A stretch of 64,000 nucleotides of DNA from Trichobilharzia szidati (Eukaryota; Platyhelminthes; Trematoda; Strigeidida; Schistosomatidae): contig OX235277.1 in assembly GCA_944472155.2 (NCBI GenBank), positions 40,812,758-40,876,757 of the forward strand. The letters are read 5' to 3'. Both the position numbers and the translations under genes were made by a program. Positions 52,535-63,541 of the stretch are shown here, in pieces; the stretch's first letter is position 1; each line of letters opens with the position of its first letter. Under the pieces are notes generated by a model. It searched no databases. It had not been told where the DNA came from and was given only the letters and a program-made list of their open reading frames with translations.

Positions 52535-52720
52535 GATGTGACCACCGACTCACATTCCAAGTTAATCCTCCTTAATCTTGGATTTGAGTGTATTGACGTA
52601 TCTGGAAGAACTAAATGCAGAATAAGTGCAGATCTTAGTCGAAATTATGCACCTGCCAGATCAGTCACAACTGAACGAACTGAATACTCATGGAGATAAT
52701 CTGACGTTGACAAGTCCGCC
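52535..52720 (+). mobile_element. LTR-type element, continuation of right copy
   Basis: 'cttggatttgagtgtattga' and 'gtatctggaagaactaaatg' match 45600-45750 in reverse, so this is the same element separated from 51340 by the PLE and the SINE. Confidence 0.45.
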
Positions 52721-53040
52721 TTTCATGTTATCTCCAACTGCATATACCAACTTACATATACATGACAATGCACATCAGCAGAACAAAATGAAGGATTTCT
52801 AACCGCATATCTAAGCACATTCCAAGAAAAATTGCGTCAGAAATGTTCAGAATTGCTTAGTATAGTGATTGCTTGCCATGCTTGAAATCAATGCATGGAA
52901 ATATTATAAGATGATTGAAAGTCAAGTCAAATCCAGGTTGATGCGTTTGACGTCATTGTGTTTCGTTGGTTCTTCTATGTCACATGCATCCATAAACAAT
53001 ATGTCAATATCAATATAGAAGAATATTCATACACTTAAAT
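52721..53040. other. Unassigned stretch
   Basis: May continue the LTR-type element. No motif recognised. Confidence 0.3.
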
Positions 53041-53467
53041 ATTCAAGCGTTGGTTTGCAAATCAACGCTTGAATATTAATCTGATGCTCACTAGCGACTG
53101 GGCCTATTCAGGTAGGTAGTTACCTGGGGTTCTAGTGGGAAGTTGTGACCAGTAGGGTTCAACAGGTCGGGTGTGAGGACAGATACTCGACACCGATGAT
53201 AATGGCTAGTGGTTGTGCTATATCATGAAATGGCAGAAGATGAAATTCATGGACTGGCCATTGGATCGCAAGTCCAAGTGGCTGAATGGTCTACGAGCTC
53301 GCTAGCCTTGTAACTAGGAGATCCTAAGTTCGAACTCTGGCAGTGGGTGCGTACTGATGAAGGGTCCGAAACGAGGATGAAACAGTTGGCTGTCCAGTAC
53401 TCCCTTGTTGGTTTTCCGATGGTTCTCTAACTGATGTCAGGTCATGACAGAATCCTGTAGTCAAATA
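53041..53467 (+). repeat. Family A hammerhead repeat, full length
   Basis: It begins with a small palindrome (attcaagcgttggtttg / caaatcaacgcttgaat), followed by the long head, the tRNA-like part ('agtggctgaatggtctacga', B box 'aagttcgaactctgg') and the ribozyme segment with C3 as A and helix I GTACTG/CAGTAC. The helix II strand has GGTCC. The tail follows. Confidence 0.85.
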
Positions 53468-53734
53468 TTTTAATTATTTATCATATCGGTGAGAGGCATT
53501 AATATCACGCGATTTAATAACAACGTTATGGAAAGGAATAAAAGTCACTGTTAAGCTCGTTAGTATATATAGAAATGATTTAATATGTAAAATCAGCATA
53601 ACACGCTTATGTAAAAGTTAAATGATCTATTTGAACATAGGTCAAAAAGGGGTCGAGTCAAGAATCTAGATAAAGACAAACTCAACGGTAGGAAACTACA
53701 ATGTAAAAACAAAAAGTGATTAAAATAGCGTAAA

Positions 53735-54247
53735 GCATCAGCATGAAAAACCAGATGCGGATTTTCAACTCCAATGTGAAGTCAGTGCTACTTTACAGAT
53801 CAGAGACTTGGCACCGCGTCACGAAGGGCACTTCGAACAAACTACAGACCTTCATCAACAGTTGTCTTCGCTCAATACTACTCAAGATCAGATGGCCGAC
53901 CAGAAGAGATCAGCAACAGGGATCTCTGGGAGAGAACCCACCAACCAGGAACCAATTGTGCAACATAAATACAGGAAGAAATGGAGGTGGATTGGCCATA
54001 CTCTGAGAAAACCATCAAGTGGCATCACAAGACAGGCCATTGCTTGAGTGGAACCCGAATGAGAAGCGGCGAGTTGGTCGACAGTGAGAGGGTCACATGG
54101 AGGAGGTCATGTGAAGAGGAGATGAAATCATGTGGGAAGATGTGGAGCCAGGTGAAAACGTTGGCAGAGAACCGAACGCACAATGGAGAAGTGTGGCTGA
54201 AGCCCTATGTTCCTCTAGGAACTAAAGGGAACAATAATAATAATAAC
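53735..54247 (+). mobile_element. RTE LINE, 5'-truncated 3' end
   Basis: Starts in the IFNSNVKSVLLYRSETWHRV region, then KLQTFINSCLRSI, RWPTRRDQQQGSL, and after a frameshift [14 protein letters not shown]. It ends with 'gttcctctaggaactaaagg' and (AAT)n. A typical short LINE insertion. Confidence 0.85.
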
Positions 54248-54449
54248 GTAAAGCATATTCATCACGGTAAGGTAAGAATCACAACGGTTTGCTTTTGGAC
54301 AAATACATTCAGTATCAGTTGTCTAATGAGAATCCCTTCAGTAATAAGTGATAACATGAACCTGTATTTCCAGTTTGATCACAAACTGAGTTCGGTTTGA
54401 GTGCCACTGAAAACCAGCCATTTCATCTACGTTCAAGGCTGTAAGTCAT

Positions 54450-54735
54450 TACTTATTTCATCACCCTACCAGGAATCTAACCCATGGCCTTGAAGTTACA
54501 AGGCGAGCTAGTTGATCACTCATTTACTGAGACAGAAATCAATCAATTGACTATGAATTATAACTTCTGCTAATTTCCTAAATATAACGCTACCGCCAGC
54601 CAATGCAATCGGCGAGTAGTTGTCCTCACTCCCCCCCACTCACACCTCCCTGACTAGGTGGCAGTCACTGGTCATTACTTCTCACTAGAACTCCAGGCAA
54701 CTTAATCCTGTAGTTAGTCACTAATGGGCACTAGA
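54450..54735 (-). repeat. Family A repeat, tRNA part and head (decayed)
   Basis: 'caggaatctaacccatggcc' at the B-box side, 'tcggcgagtagttgtcctca' and 'acttctcactagaactccag' in the head. Confidence 0.6.
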
Positions 54736-54739
54736 ACTA

Positions 54740-54965
54740 GACTGACTAGAAACATTACACTAGTTACTAGCTAGTGTCTAATCAAAGTATTCAACACAGT
54801 TTTACAGGAGGTCAATCGCGAGCCCGAATAACTCAGTGGTAACATTGTCTCGTACTGCAGCATTCACTGGGTGACACGATTTCCTTCACCCGTGCAAATA
54901 CATCTTGCGGACTGAAGAGTGTCAACTAGCACGAAACCTAGGTCAGGTGGAGCTTCCTGTCGTTT
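54740..54965 (+). repeat. Family C hammerhead repeat
   Basis: Head 'acactagttactagctagtg', tRNA-like part (A box 'cgaataactcagtggtaaca'; B box mutated) and ribozyme segment: CTGAAGA (54912-54918), helix II GTG/CAC, GAA (54933-54935), palindromic helix III ACCTAGGT (54936-54943), C17 at 54944. Core and helix III are intact, but the bases before the core do not pair with AGGTG after the cleavage position, so helix I is lost. Confidence 0.75.
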
Positions 54966-55440
54966 TTTTTATCTCATTCAAATATATTTTCTTTAAAAGC
55001 ATTTGATATTCATTTTAATCACTGGGTTCAAATCGGTTAAAAAAATACAGTGATGATGTTTTATGACACATGTTCTGTTTATTTAATTGTTTGTATGTTC
55101 TAATTTTGAAGTTTTACTACCGTTTTGTTACCTTTTCAAACGAAAATCCCGTGAATCAAACATGAAACTGTTTAGGTTTTATTTTCCTGTTTTTCAAATG
55201 TGACAAAACTCATGGTTTTTAAGACAAAAACATGACTGCCAAGTAAATTTTATTACTGCGATTTAGGTGATTCAATATATATATTCTTATGATATTGTCA
55301 CTGCCTTGACTAATCGATTTTTTTTCAAAAATATAGATCGATTAACACATGAGACAAAATAGCATATATGTGTTCAAAAGAATATAAGTTTTTAACTCAG
55401 TGTCTATCCCATATGAAGATAAGGAATGATTCTCTAGGGA
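54966..55440. other. Unassigned AT-rich stretch
   Basis: No gene or repeat recognised. Confidence 0.3.
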
Positions 55441-55446
55441 TAATGG

Positions 55447-57310
55447 GTGGCTGATAGAGGGAAGGAGGAGCTCAGGTCGCTATACAACCTACTGTATAAA
55501 GAAGTGAAGAAGGATGCTAGGAAATACAAAAGACAATTCTATGAGACAGGCTGCAGGCGAAAGAGACCTCAGAATATTATATCTGGGATGAGATCAACAC
55601 GGATGAAACCTATGAAAGATAGTGAAAGAAACTTAATCATCAAAGAGGAGGAACAAAGAAAACAATGGACTGATCGCTTCAGAGCACTTTTGAACCGATC
55701 AGAATCTACAACTCGTCGAAAATTACCACCAACAACAGGCATAGAACTGCCAGTGAACACCAATCCTCCGACAAAAACAGAAGTCCCGAATGTCATAAAG
55801 CTGCTGAAAGCCAGCCCGGAAGACAGCAAGACCAGATGGAAACACTGAAGAAGTATTAAAAATGGATCCAGAGACGTCAACGAATATCCTAACGCCACTA
55901 CCGTAGAAATCCGGGAAGGAAGGGAAGGTAACTAACCAAAGAAATGCGACTTAAACCTTTGCAAGAACTGGCTCAGAATCATACTACTAAGAACACTAAG
56001 CAAGATATAAGGCTGCGTCATCCTGGGGAGAATGAAAGATGCACTGGATGCAAAACTCCACCCCCAAAAAAACCTGAATCGGGAAAAGCAAATCATGTGC
56101 AAATCCATGTTCAACGCTACGCATCATTATCGATCACAGCATAAAATAGCAGTCAGTTATTTACCTTAACTTCGACAAATTTGGAAAAGTTTTCGATGGA
56201 GTTGATTGTGAAGTAATTTGTCAACAGAGTATTTTACGAGTTGATCACGGAGCGATATCGGTTAGATAACCATTGAAAACCACAGGGAGTACTGGACAGC
56301 TTTTTCATCCTAGTCTGAGAATCATCGGCACTACACACCCACCGCCAGAGTTCGAACCCAGGACCTTCCGGTTACAAGTCAAGCTCGTATACCATTCAGC
56401 TACTGGGACCCAATTCAATGGCCAGCCGATGAATTCTAACTTCTACTAATTCGTAATTTAGCGCGACTTGCACCAACCAATGTCATCACTGGGACATCCA
56501 TCCTCATACGTGACATCTGGATGGACCTCGATGGTCACGACTTCTCACTAGAACTCCAGGAAGCTCCATCCTGTAGCAAGTCATTAGCGAGCATCAGATT
56601 AATTTTCTATAGTTGGTTTGTAAGGATTAGTTTTGTTTTTACGAGTTGATCACGGATAGATATCAGTTAGAGAACCATTGAAAGCCAGCATTGGAGCACT
56701 GGACAGCTGTTTCATCCTAGTTTGGGAATCAAACTTAATTAAGTAGCTATATGATGATGCCACATGCTAAGTGATCCACAACGGAAAGCTCAGTGAGTCG
56801 TTTGAAGTCACTCCTGAAATCATTTAAGGCCACCTACTATTGTCCATGATATTGTTGACTGTGTTGGACTGCGTCATGCAGCAGACCATGGAGGAGTGAC
56901 AAGATGAGCATATGTCGGACCAACTCTAGGAGATCTGGACTTTGCGGATGATTTATGCCTTATGTCACATGAACTCAAAGATCGACAGGCGAGAATCAAA
57001 AAGTTGGCAGAAGGGGTAGGCAGCGAAGACATGACTTCCAGTGAACATAGAGAAGATGGAGAGAACGAAGATATCCAACCAACAACAACTACTAATCATC
57101 ACAAACGTGAGAAATCTGAAGAAAGCCACCTTTTTCACTTTATATACTGGGCAGCATCAATTCATCTAAAAGCGGCACGAATAAGGATGTAAATGCCAGG
57201 GCCGGAAAAGTGAAACAGACCTTCAGTAATTAGAATTCAGTTTTGAAATCTGCTGTGAAGAGCATAAAAGACAATATTCAGGTCTTTAGCACTAATGTCA
57301 AGTCATTTAG
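55447..57310 (+). mobile_element. RTE-like LINE interrupted by family A repeats
   Basis: The open frame 55447-55848 is the linker region (YNLLYKEVKKDARKYKRQFY, then EEEQRKQWTDRFRALLNRSE). Broken RT coding continues to about 56234 and resumes at about 56740 (LYDDATC, VIHNGKLSESFEV), then 'ctaggagatctggactttgc' (EIWTL/LDFAD region) to about 57310. The 500-bp interruption is a family A insertion. Confidence 0.75.
56235..56740 (-). repeat. Family A repeats, about 1.3 units head-to-tail
   Basis: One full unit in reverse (56235-56600: tail, ribozyme with core CCGATGA, tRNA part, head) is followed without a break by the tail and ribozyme part of a second unit in the same orientation (from 'agttggtttgtaaggatt', ending at 'cctagtttgggaatc'). 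The two units are joined as in a tandem satellite, inside an RTE copy. Confidence 0.75.
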
Positions 57311-57840
57311 CACCCATGACCCACTGGAGAACGAAACCGGATTACGAGGTGACTATCCAGTCACTAGGTTGTAATTCTATGATCCCCAAAAGGGTTCATT
57401 CTGCTGAAAAGTCTCAAACTAGGAGTTTGCGTGTTTATGTGCATATGTGCTGTAATATCCTATTGTATCACTTTTCGTTATATTCACTGGGTAATTAATC
57501 AGATGTGAGAACATGGAATCACACCAGATGACAAACTTATTATATATAGAATCCGTAAATTGAATTATACATTATTGTGTATGAGTAATAAATTTCCTCA
57601 CTGATCTCATAAGCATTTGCCTACTAGTAGTTTCGAGTTCGCATTGTTCAGTATTCTGAAACTAAAACCATTGAAAATCTACAATACACCGAGATGTTTT
57701 CCTTCTTGATTTCTTAACTAGCCTTTGACCGATGACAGTAAAAAGTGGACTTAAACGAAACAAATATTTCGTCTTATTTCAGTAAATTCCTCCTGTATGT
57801 GAAGAGTAGTCATCAGCAAAATTTAGTTTATTTCAAAGTA
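57311..57840. other. Unassigned stretch
   Basis: No gene or repeat recognised. Confidence 0.3.
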
Positions 57841-58565
57841 TATTATTATTGTATTATTGTTCCCTTGAGTTCCTAGTGGAACATTGGGCTTCAACTGCAC
57901 GTCTCCACTTGCTTCTGTCTTCTGCTGCACATTTCACCTGCGTCCATGTTAATCCATACTGTTTCACTTCCTCTTCACACGATCTCCTCCATGTCACTCT
58001 TGGACGTCACACTCGCCGCTTCCTTTTCAGGTTTCACTCGAGGGCTTGACGCACAATTTCACCCAACGGCCTCCTCAGCGAGTGTCCAATCCATCTCCAC
58101 TTTCTCCTGCATATTTGTTGGGCGATTGGTTCTTGTTTTGTTTATTCCCATAGTTTCTTGTTGGTGATTCTTTCCGGTCATCTGATCTTCAGTATAGAGC
58201 CAGCGAAGACAGTTGTTGATAAAGGTGTGCAACAGGCTGTTGGAAATATTCTTTGTGACCGGCCAAGTTTCTCATCCGTATAGAAGAACTGACTTGACGT
58301 TTGTATTGAAAATCCGAATTTTGTTGTTGATGCAGGCTGAGTGACGAAGATTTCCAGATTGGTTTCAGGTTGATGAATGTGTTTCTCGCCTTCCCGATTC
58401 TCGATTTGACATCGTCGTCCGTTCCTCCTGAAGTTGAGACAATGCTTCCTAGATAAGTGAATGGAGTAACCTCTTTCAAATCCCTCCCGTTGATGGTGAT
58501 TGGTCCTGGATGTTGCTGCTGTTTTTGTTGTTGTTGGTTGGTTATTTTCATAACCTCCGTATAAA
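57841..58565 (-). mobile_element. RTE LINE, 5'-truncated 3' end
   Basis: The reverse frame 58551-58189 reads MKITNQQQQKQQQHPGPITI, NGRDLKEVTPFTYLGSIVST and DDDVKSRIGKARNTFINLKP, and the 3' end with the LINE tail lies at 57841-57890 ('cccttgagttcctagtggaa'). The short glutamine run is shared with the copy at 47985-48015. Confidence 0.85.
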
Positions 58566-58569
58566 TGAC

Positions 58570-58905
58570 AATTTATTCCTCCTAACTATTTCCTCAGACA
58601 GACATATTAGGCGTACAGTTAAGCATATTCGATGTCAAACTTCTGAACATCATCCTGCATAGTTGAGCAAGGGATAGACAAGGTTTATTTAAAGCTCAAT
58701 GCTAGCTTATCTTGCAGACATTGAAAACAGAGTCGAGGTTAACAAAACTTTTAAATTTATGTACCCCTTATCCCGGCAGACCTCAATTTATCTTATGAGT
58801 TCGTCTTTTACACACAGCTGAAGCTTAAGGAATTCACCTGAAGAAGACTAATGTATATATTCAGAAGAAATTCGTCCATACTCTTTCCTTATCTTGGTAA
58901 TTATT
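58570..58905 (+). mobile_element. PLE endonuclease and C-terminal fragment
   Basis: Broken translation: RHIRRTVKHIRCQTSEHHPA, then NRVEVNKTFKFMYPL, the same lineage as 8560-10060. Confidence 0.6.
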
Positions 58906-59065
58906 GATTTAGCTATCTTTGATTGCTACATTAATTTTTTTTCCTAATTTTATCCGATATACAATTACGTATTATATTTTTTATGCCCATTATCACTTAC
59001 ACATGCCTGTGAACAGTAATCTCTTGATCATAAGAACGGGATATTATTTTTTTAAATTATTGATT

Positions 59066-59270
59066 TTTCCCTTTGCATTCCGAGTGGAACATAGGGCTTC
59101 GAGCTAGATGATTTAAAGTTCGTAGTGGCAGTGGTACTTATTTTCACGGAGTGGGCTTACTAGCAACACGCCTAATCTTCCCTCTTTACCGGGCTACCTC
59201 CAGTCTTGGCGAGGTTTAGAAATGCGTCTGTCGGAGATAGAGCGAGGATTTCACCCCCGAACCACCAATG
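59066..59270 (-). repeat. tRNA-derived SINE, family B (decayed head)
   Basis: 'cgagtggaacatagggcttc' to 'cgaggtttagaaatgcgtct'. Confidence 0.65.
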
Positions 59271-60324
59271 AATGCCAAAGGAAGAGGTTCTCGAATGGGT
59301 ACACCACCAGATGATACTGTATGCTGTTCTGGTCTCCCAGGAGGCTGTGATAAGTGTGTTCGGTTCTCCTGAAAACCAATATATTAATGCGCAATCAATG
59401 GATGTATCATTGGGGATACTATTTAGAAGACATAAGTACTGTCAAATAACAATTACTTTAAACATTAGTTCAGCCAAATGGCGATGTTATCGAAAACAAT
59501 ATTCTTCTCTCAATCTTCTTTCTTCTTGCCTTTTATAGTTATCTGACTTGTCCTGATCAATTACTGACAACTTCTATGTTCAGAAAACACTATTCCGATT
59601 GGTCAAAAATGTACCAATTAAAATTCAATGACACAACCTTCTTTCTAGGTTAAGGTCGACAGTTTATCTCATAGCTTACATTAGAAACCAAATCACTATA
59701 TTCATAATCATAATAATAACAACATAAATTTGTCAAATTTAGTAAAAAAAGTTTTAATTTAATGGGTACATCCTTTAAAAGCTGAGATGATGTCACGTTA
59801 TCCTTTTTGGACTCCTTTTACCAAACAGGTTTCAGCCTGTCAAAATACTCCCGTATTCGAAATTATTTTCATAGTGAATTAAATCTCCAAGAGTTAATGG
59901 AAAAATTAACTATCACAGAGTTTCCCTACATTAGAATTTCTTGGTTTCGCTTTTAAAATCATTTCACACTTATGACTACATTCCACTTTTACTGCTTCTG
60001 TTCATTGGATAGTATGTCTTCCTATGTATAATTAGTTGACACCATACCTGAAGACTAAGAAAGCATAATTATATAAATGTCACAATTACATTTTGATAAA
60101 AAATTGAAGAAATTCATGTTCCCCGTGAAATTCCAAATATATAACAATAGTACATTTGGAGACACTTACGGTTCAGTTGCACAGAAGATGTTAAACCATG
60201 ACAGCCTAACAGAACCCGTGCACTGATGATCTCAGACCGAGAATTTTGAGTAGACCAGTAAAACTAAGTCACTAATACCATATTTATATGACAAAATTTT
60301 TAGAAAACTGTAAGATTAGTAAAA
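59271..60324. other. Unassigned stretch
   Basis: AT-rich, with no gene or repeat recognised. The open frame 59272-59538 has no recognisable features. Confidence 0.3.
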
Positions 60325-60650
60325 GAGATTTAATTGGTCACAGGGTTTCATCATGAGCTTACATCTGTTAGAAGACTATTTGGAAACCTGGGAGTATTGG
60401 GAAGCTGTTTCGTCCTAGTATGGGACTCTTCACTGTACGCGCTCAGTGGGGTCCGAGCCCAGGACCTTCCAGTTAACAGAAGATGGAATTCATGAGCCAC
60501 TGGACACGGTCAAAGTGACTGAATGGTCAACAAGCTTGCCTTATAATTGAAATGCCCTTGGTTCGTACCCACTGGGTGTGTAACAGTGAAGAGTCCTGAA
60601 CTAAGACGAAACATTTGTCCAGGAATCCTAGGTTTGTTTTAACTAATGCA
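60325..60650. repeat. Family A repeats, inverted pair
   Basis: A minus-strand tail, ribozyme segment and B-box side (60325-60480) joins a plus-strand copy (60481-60650: 'gaatggtcaacaagcttgcc', 'gtgaagagtcctgaactaag', 'acgaaacatttgtcc'). Confidence 0.65.
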
Positions 60651-61264
60651 ACAATAACCCTGAAATTCTCACAAGAGTTTTGGTATTCATTCCCATGTCT
60701 TTCACTAAACTTTATTAGACAGAGTTGGACTTAGATAAGGGTTAGGCTAGGAATGGGTTAAAGTTGGATGAGGATCAAGGTGAATTACAATAAATTAAAG
60801 GTTAAGAATTATTGCTAAGAATTTAGTTTAAGGCGATGTTTAGGAAAAATCTCCCCCATAAAACACTTCAGCACTCCAGTCCAGAGGAGAACAGAAGAGA
60901 AATATTTATTAACTGCTTCCGCGCGAAAAGTGAGGTATGTGGCATGTGCTGTATAGATGCAGACCGAAAAGAAACGACTGGAAATTGAAATCACCATTTT
61001 AAGTCAACGTTTGCAAGCGTACGAGTGCTTATTCGTCAAAGCTGGATTTAGTTTACATTGTGGTCATGAAATGATCTTATTGGACAACTTTTCATCCCTT
61101 TGTTTGACCTTGAACAAATTGTCAGCCAATCAGAACAGTCTGTTGTTCACTAACCTAAGTGACTTCTATTATGGTTAAAAATGTATAAGATGAATTTCTC
61201 CTTAATAAAAAATTGTGTCACCAGTTCTCTTATCTTCCGCCATTACAAATATCCCTATAATTTG
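60651..61264. other. Unassigned stretch
   Basis: The open frame 60957-61178 starts MQTEKKRLEIEITILSQRL but has no splice or family support. Confidence 0.3.
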
Positions 61265-62330
61265 ATCAGAAATCTCTAAACTCGAATCAAACTATCAACA
61301 AGAAACCACCTTTAAAAACCACAAGAAAATTCATTATAACACATATATACAGAATACTTCTGAAATAACAGCTAGAGTACCAAATCCATTTGAAGTAGAA
61401 ATGTTCTATAGTTGTACAAACCAAACTATAGAAAATTTATCTGATGCTCACTATTGACTTGCTACAGGATGGAGTTTCCTGGAGTTCTAGTGAGAAGTTG
61501 TGACCAGTGAGGTCCATTCAGATGTCACGTGTGAGGATACACGTCCCACCGACGACATTGGTTGGGGTCGCGCTAAATCACGAATTGGTAGAAGTAAGAA
61601 TTCATGGACTAGCCATTGAGGAATCGGGTCCCAGTAGCTGAATGGTATACGTGCTTGCCTTGTAACCGAAAGTTCCTGGGTTCGAACCATGGTGGTGGGT
61701 GCGTACTGCCGATGATTCTCAAACTAGGATGAAACAGCTGTCCAGTACTCTGGTGTTGGTTTACAATGGTTCTCTAACCGATATCAATCCGTGATCAACT
61801 CGTGATCAACACTTAATTCAATATTCTGCAGACCAAAGCAAAAGAAAATAAAATCAATCCCGTTCACAGAATAAATTGCATTAACTGTGATAAACACTAC
61901 ACTGGTCAGAGTGGACATTCTCTTCGATTCAAAATCCATGGATATAAACCAGCTGTGAAAAGGCACAATATGCATTATTTCATATTGATGCATGTAGACA
62001 ACTATGGACACCAAAGTCGTCATGGAGTTCCTAGAAGCCTGGTACTCAGATGAATCAGAAATTAACAGATACATTAACACAGATCAAATGTATTGTCTAA
62101 TCAAGAATAAACCATGTGACAGAAAAAGTCACATACCAAGTCGATCAAAACGATCAATACTTATGCAAATTAACAATTATTCACGACAAAGCTTGTGAGG
62201 AGATACAATGATATCATTGCTGGAGAGTTCAAATTAGTTCACTTCACGTCAAAAATTGTTGTCTGAAAGGCAGGACAATGAAAGCTTCGCAGATAAACTA
62301 ACCATCAAGCACAGTAAACGTAACCACATC
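61265..62330 (+). mobile_element. PLE fragment (third lineage) split by a family A repeat
   Basis: The part before 61440 matches 27000-27150 ('cgaatcaaactatcaacaag'). The part after 61811 matches 27180-27480 and reads INCINCDKHYTGQSGHSLRF in mixed frames (GIY-YIG core), then KRHNMHYFILMHVDNYGH and SLVLR. Frames are broken. Confidence 0.6.
61441..61811 (+). repeat. Family A hammerhead repeat, full length
   Basis: Head ('ctgatgctcactattgactt'), tRNA-like part ('agtagctgaatggtatacgt', B box 'gggttcgaaccatgg') and ribozyme segment with helix I GTACTG/CAGTAC, core CCGATGA (U4 changed), palindromic helix III ACAGCTGT. Tail to 'gtgatcaact'. It belongs to the same subfamily as 56235-56600. Confidence 0.8.
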
Positions 62331-62929
62331 AAAATCATTCACCAAATCTACAAATGTTTTCTATTATTTCAGCTGAAGATCACTGGTGCCATCCCTCCGC
62401 TGATGTCTTATAGTTTAACTGCACCCTATAGAAATGAAACCTTCAGCTTTTTAATATTGCATCAAATCTACTCTTCTTTTACGCACAAGATCGAGCGAAG
62501 TAACCGAGAAATCTGTAGTTCGTGTTAACTATATTACCAAACACTAAGATATTTTCTGTCAGGATTTTAGGAACATTAAGAATGATGGGTTGAAATACTT
62601 TCAAAAATGAGTAAATGAACATAATAATACGACATGACACCTTTGACTGATTGAAACAAAGACACGGCGTAAGATTAATCCAAAACAAGCAGGTGTCTTT
62701 TAATAAGAGGGGATATCTTGATAGTTCAAAGCTCAGTCAGACCACCTTTGTTTATGTCAGTCAAGTTATATAATGTCAAATGTTGAAAACATAAAAATCA
62801 TCAATATAAAACTGTGTTAGTCTGGTGAAAATTTATTGCTATGCATTACATAAAAATTTTAATAATAATGATACCAGTAAGAATAAGCTGTGGTCGGTAG
62901 CGTCTGCCATGTCAGAGGGAAGCGGATGA
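62331..62929. other. Unassigned stretch
   Basis: AT-rich, with no gene or repeat recognised. Confidence 0.3.
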
Positions 62930-63446
62930 TCATTGGCGGTATTGATTGATGGTGTCTGTATATGGGGAACTGAGAGAAGTTAGAATTCACGGATCATAAG
63001 ATCCCAAGCTAGTGACTTAGTGGTTAACGAGTTGGCCTCGTAACCTGAAAGTCCTAGGTTTGACTTCCCCACTTGTTATCATTAATAAGTACTAGTGAAG
63101 AGTCCCGTGCGTTGGTGGCACAGCGGTAGAATGCTCGCCGACCACGCCTCATGTGGTCCGGCATTCGACCCCGGCCGACGCACTCCTTTACCTCACTAAG
63201 CCAGTAATAAGACTGATAAAGAGGGAAGGTTAGGTATGAGTCTAGCAACTTGATCCAGTAAAAAATAAACACCACTACTACCGAAGATTCAAGCCTCCAG
63301 TTTGAAGCCCTATATTCCACTGGGAACGTAGAGGAATAAAAAAAAGCATGAAGAGTCCCAGACAGTAGGGTGAAACAGCTGTCCAGTGTTGTCTGGTTTT
63401 GAATGGTTCTGTAACTGATTAAGGTTCTTAACCAAATCTACATTGG
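62930..63446 (+). repeat. Family A repeat interrupted inside its ribozyme
   Basis: The left part has the tRNA-like sequence ('agtgacttagtggttaacga') and the start of the ribozyme (GTACTAG-TGAAGAGTCCC). The right part resumes at 63349 with TGAAGAGTCCC, then GAAACAGCTGTCCAGTG and the tail. Confidence 0.8.
63096..63359 (+). repeat. Family B SINE inserted in a hammerhead, 11-bp duplication
   Basis: SINE 63107-63348: head 'ttggtggcacagcggtagaa', B box 'cattcgacccc' (mutated), body, LINE-like end and A tail. Flanked by exact repeats TGAAGAGTCCC (63096-63106, 63349-63359), which are the core and helix II strand of the host ribozyme. Confidence 0.92.
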
Positions 63447-63541
63447 GAGTAATTCTAGTAACGGTTAAAATCACATAGAAATTAAGCATTAAACATATAT
63501 ACTCCTGCGAATTCAGGGACTGAAATTCACAGTTCACTTAC

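Larger units (their letters stand above)
37344..63541 (-). other. ATPase intron, 26.2 kb
   Basis: Donor GTAAGT (from 63541) and acceptor cccatag (37344). The flanking exons join directly in sequence (SMLDPE then KCPVNSG) at a point where family members show a short variable link, so a missing small exon is possible but not required. The intron is filled with nested retroelements. Confidence 0.8.

Noticed and set aside
60957..61178. 73-codon frame starting MQTEKKRLEIEI with a coiled-coil-like start
   Set aside because: No splice signals, no family match and a composition compatible with chance.
16405..63200. CRISPR-like array from regularly repeated SINE heads
   Set aside because: The repeats are dispersed, differ in orientation, are hundreds of bases long, and lie in a eukaryotic genome.
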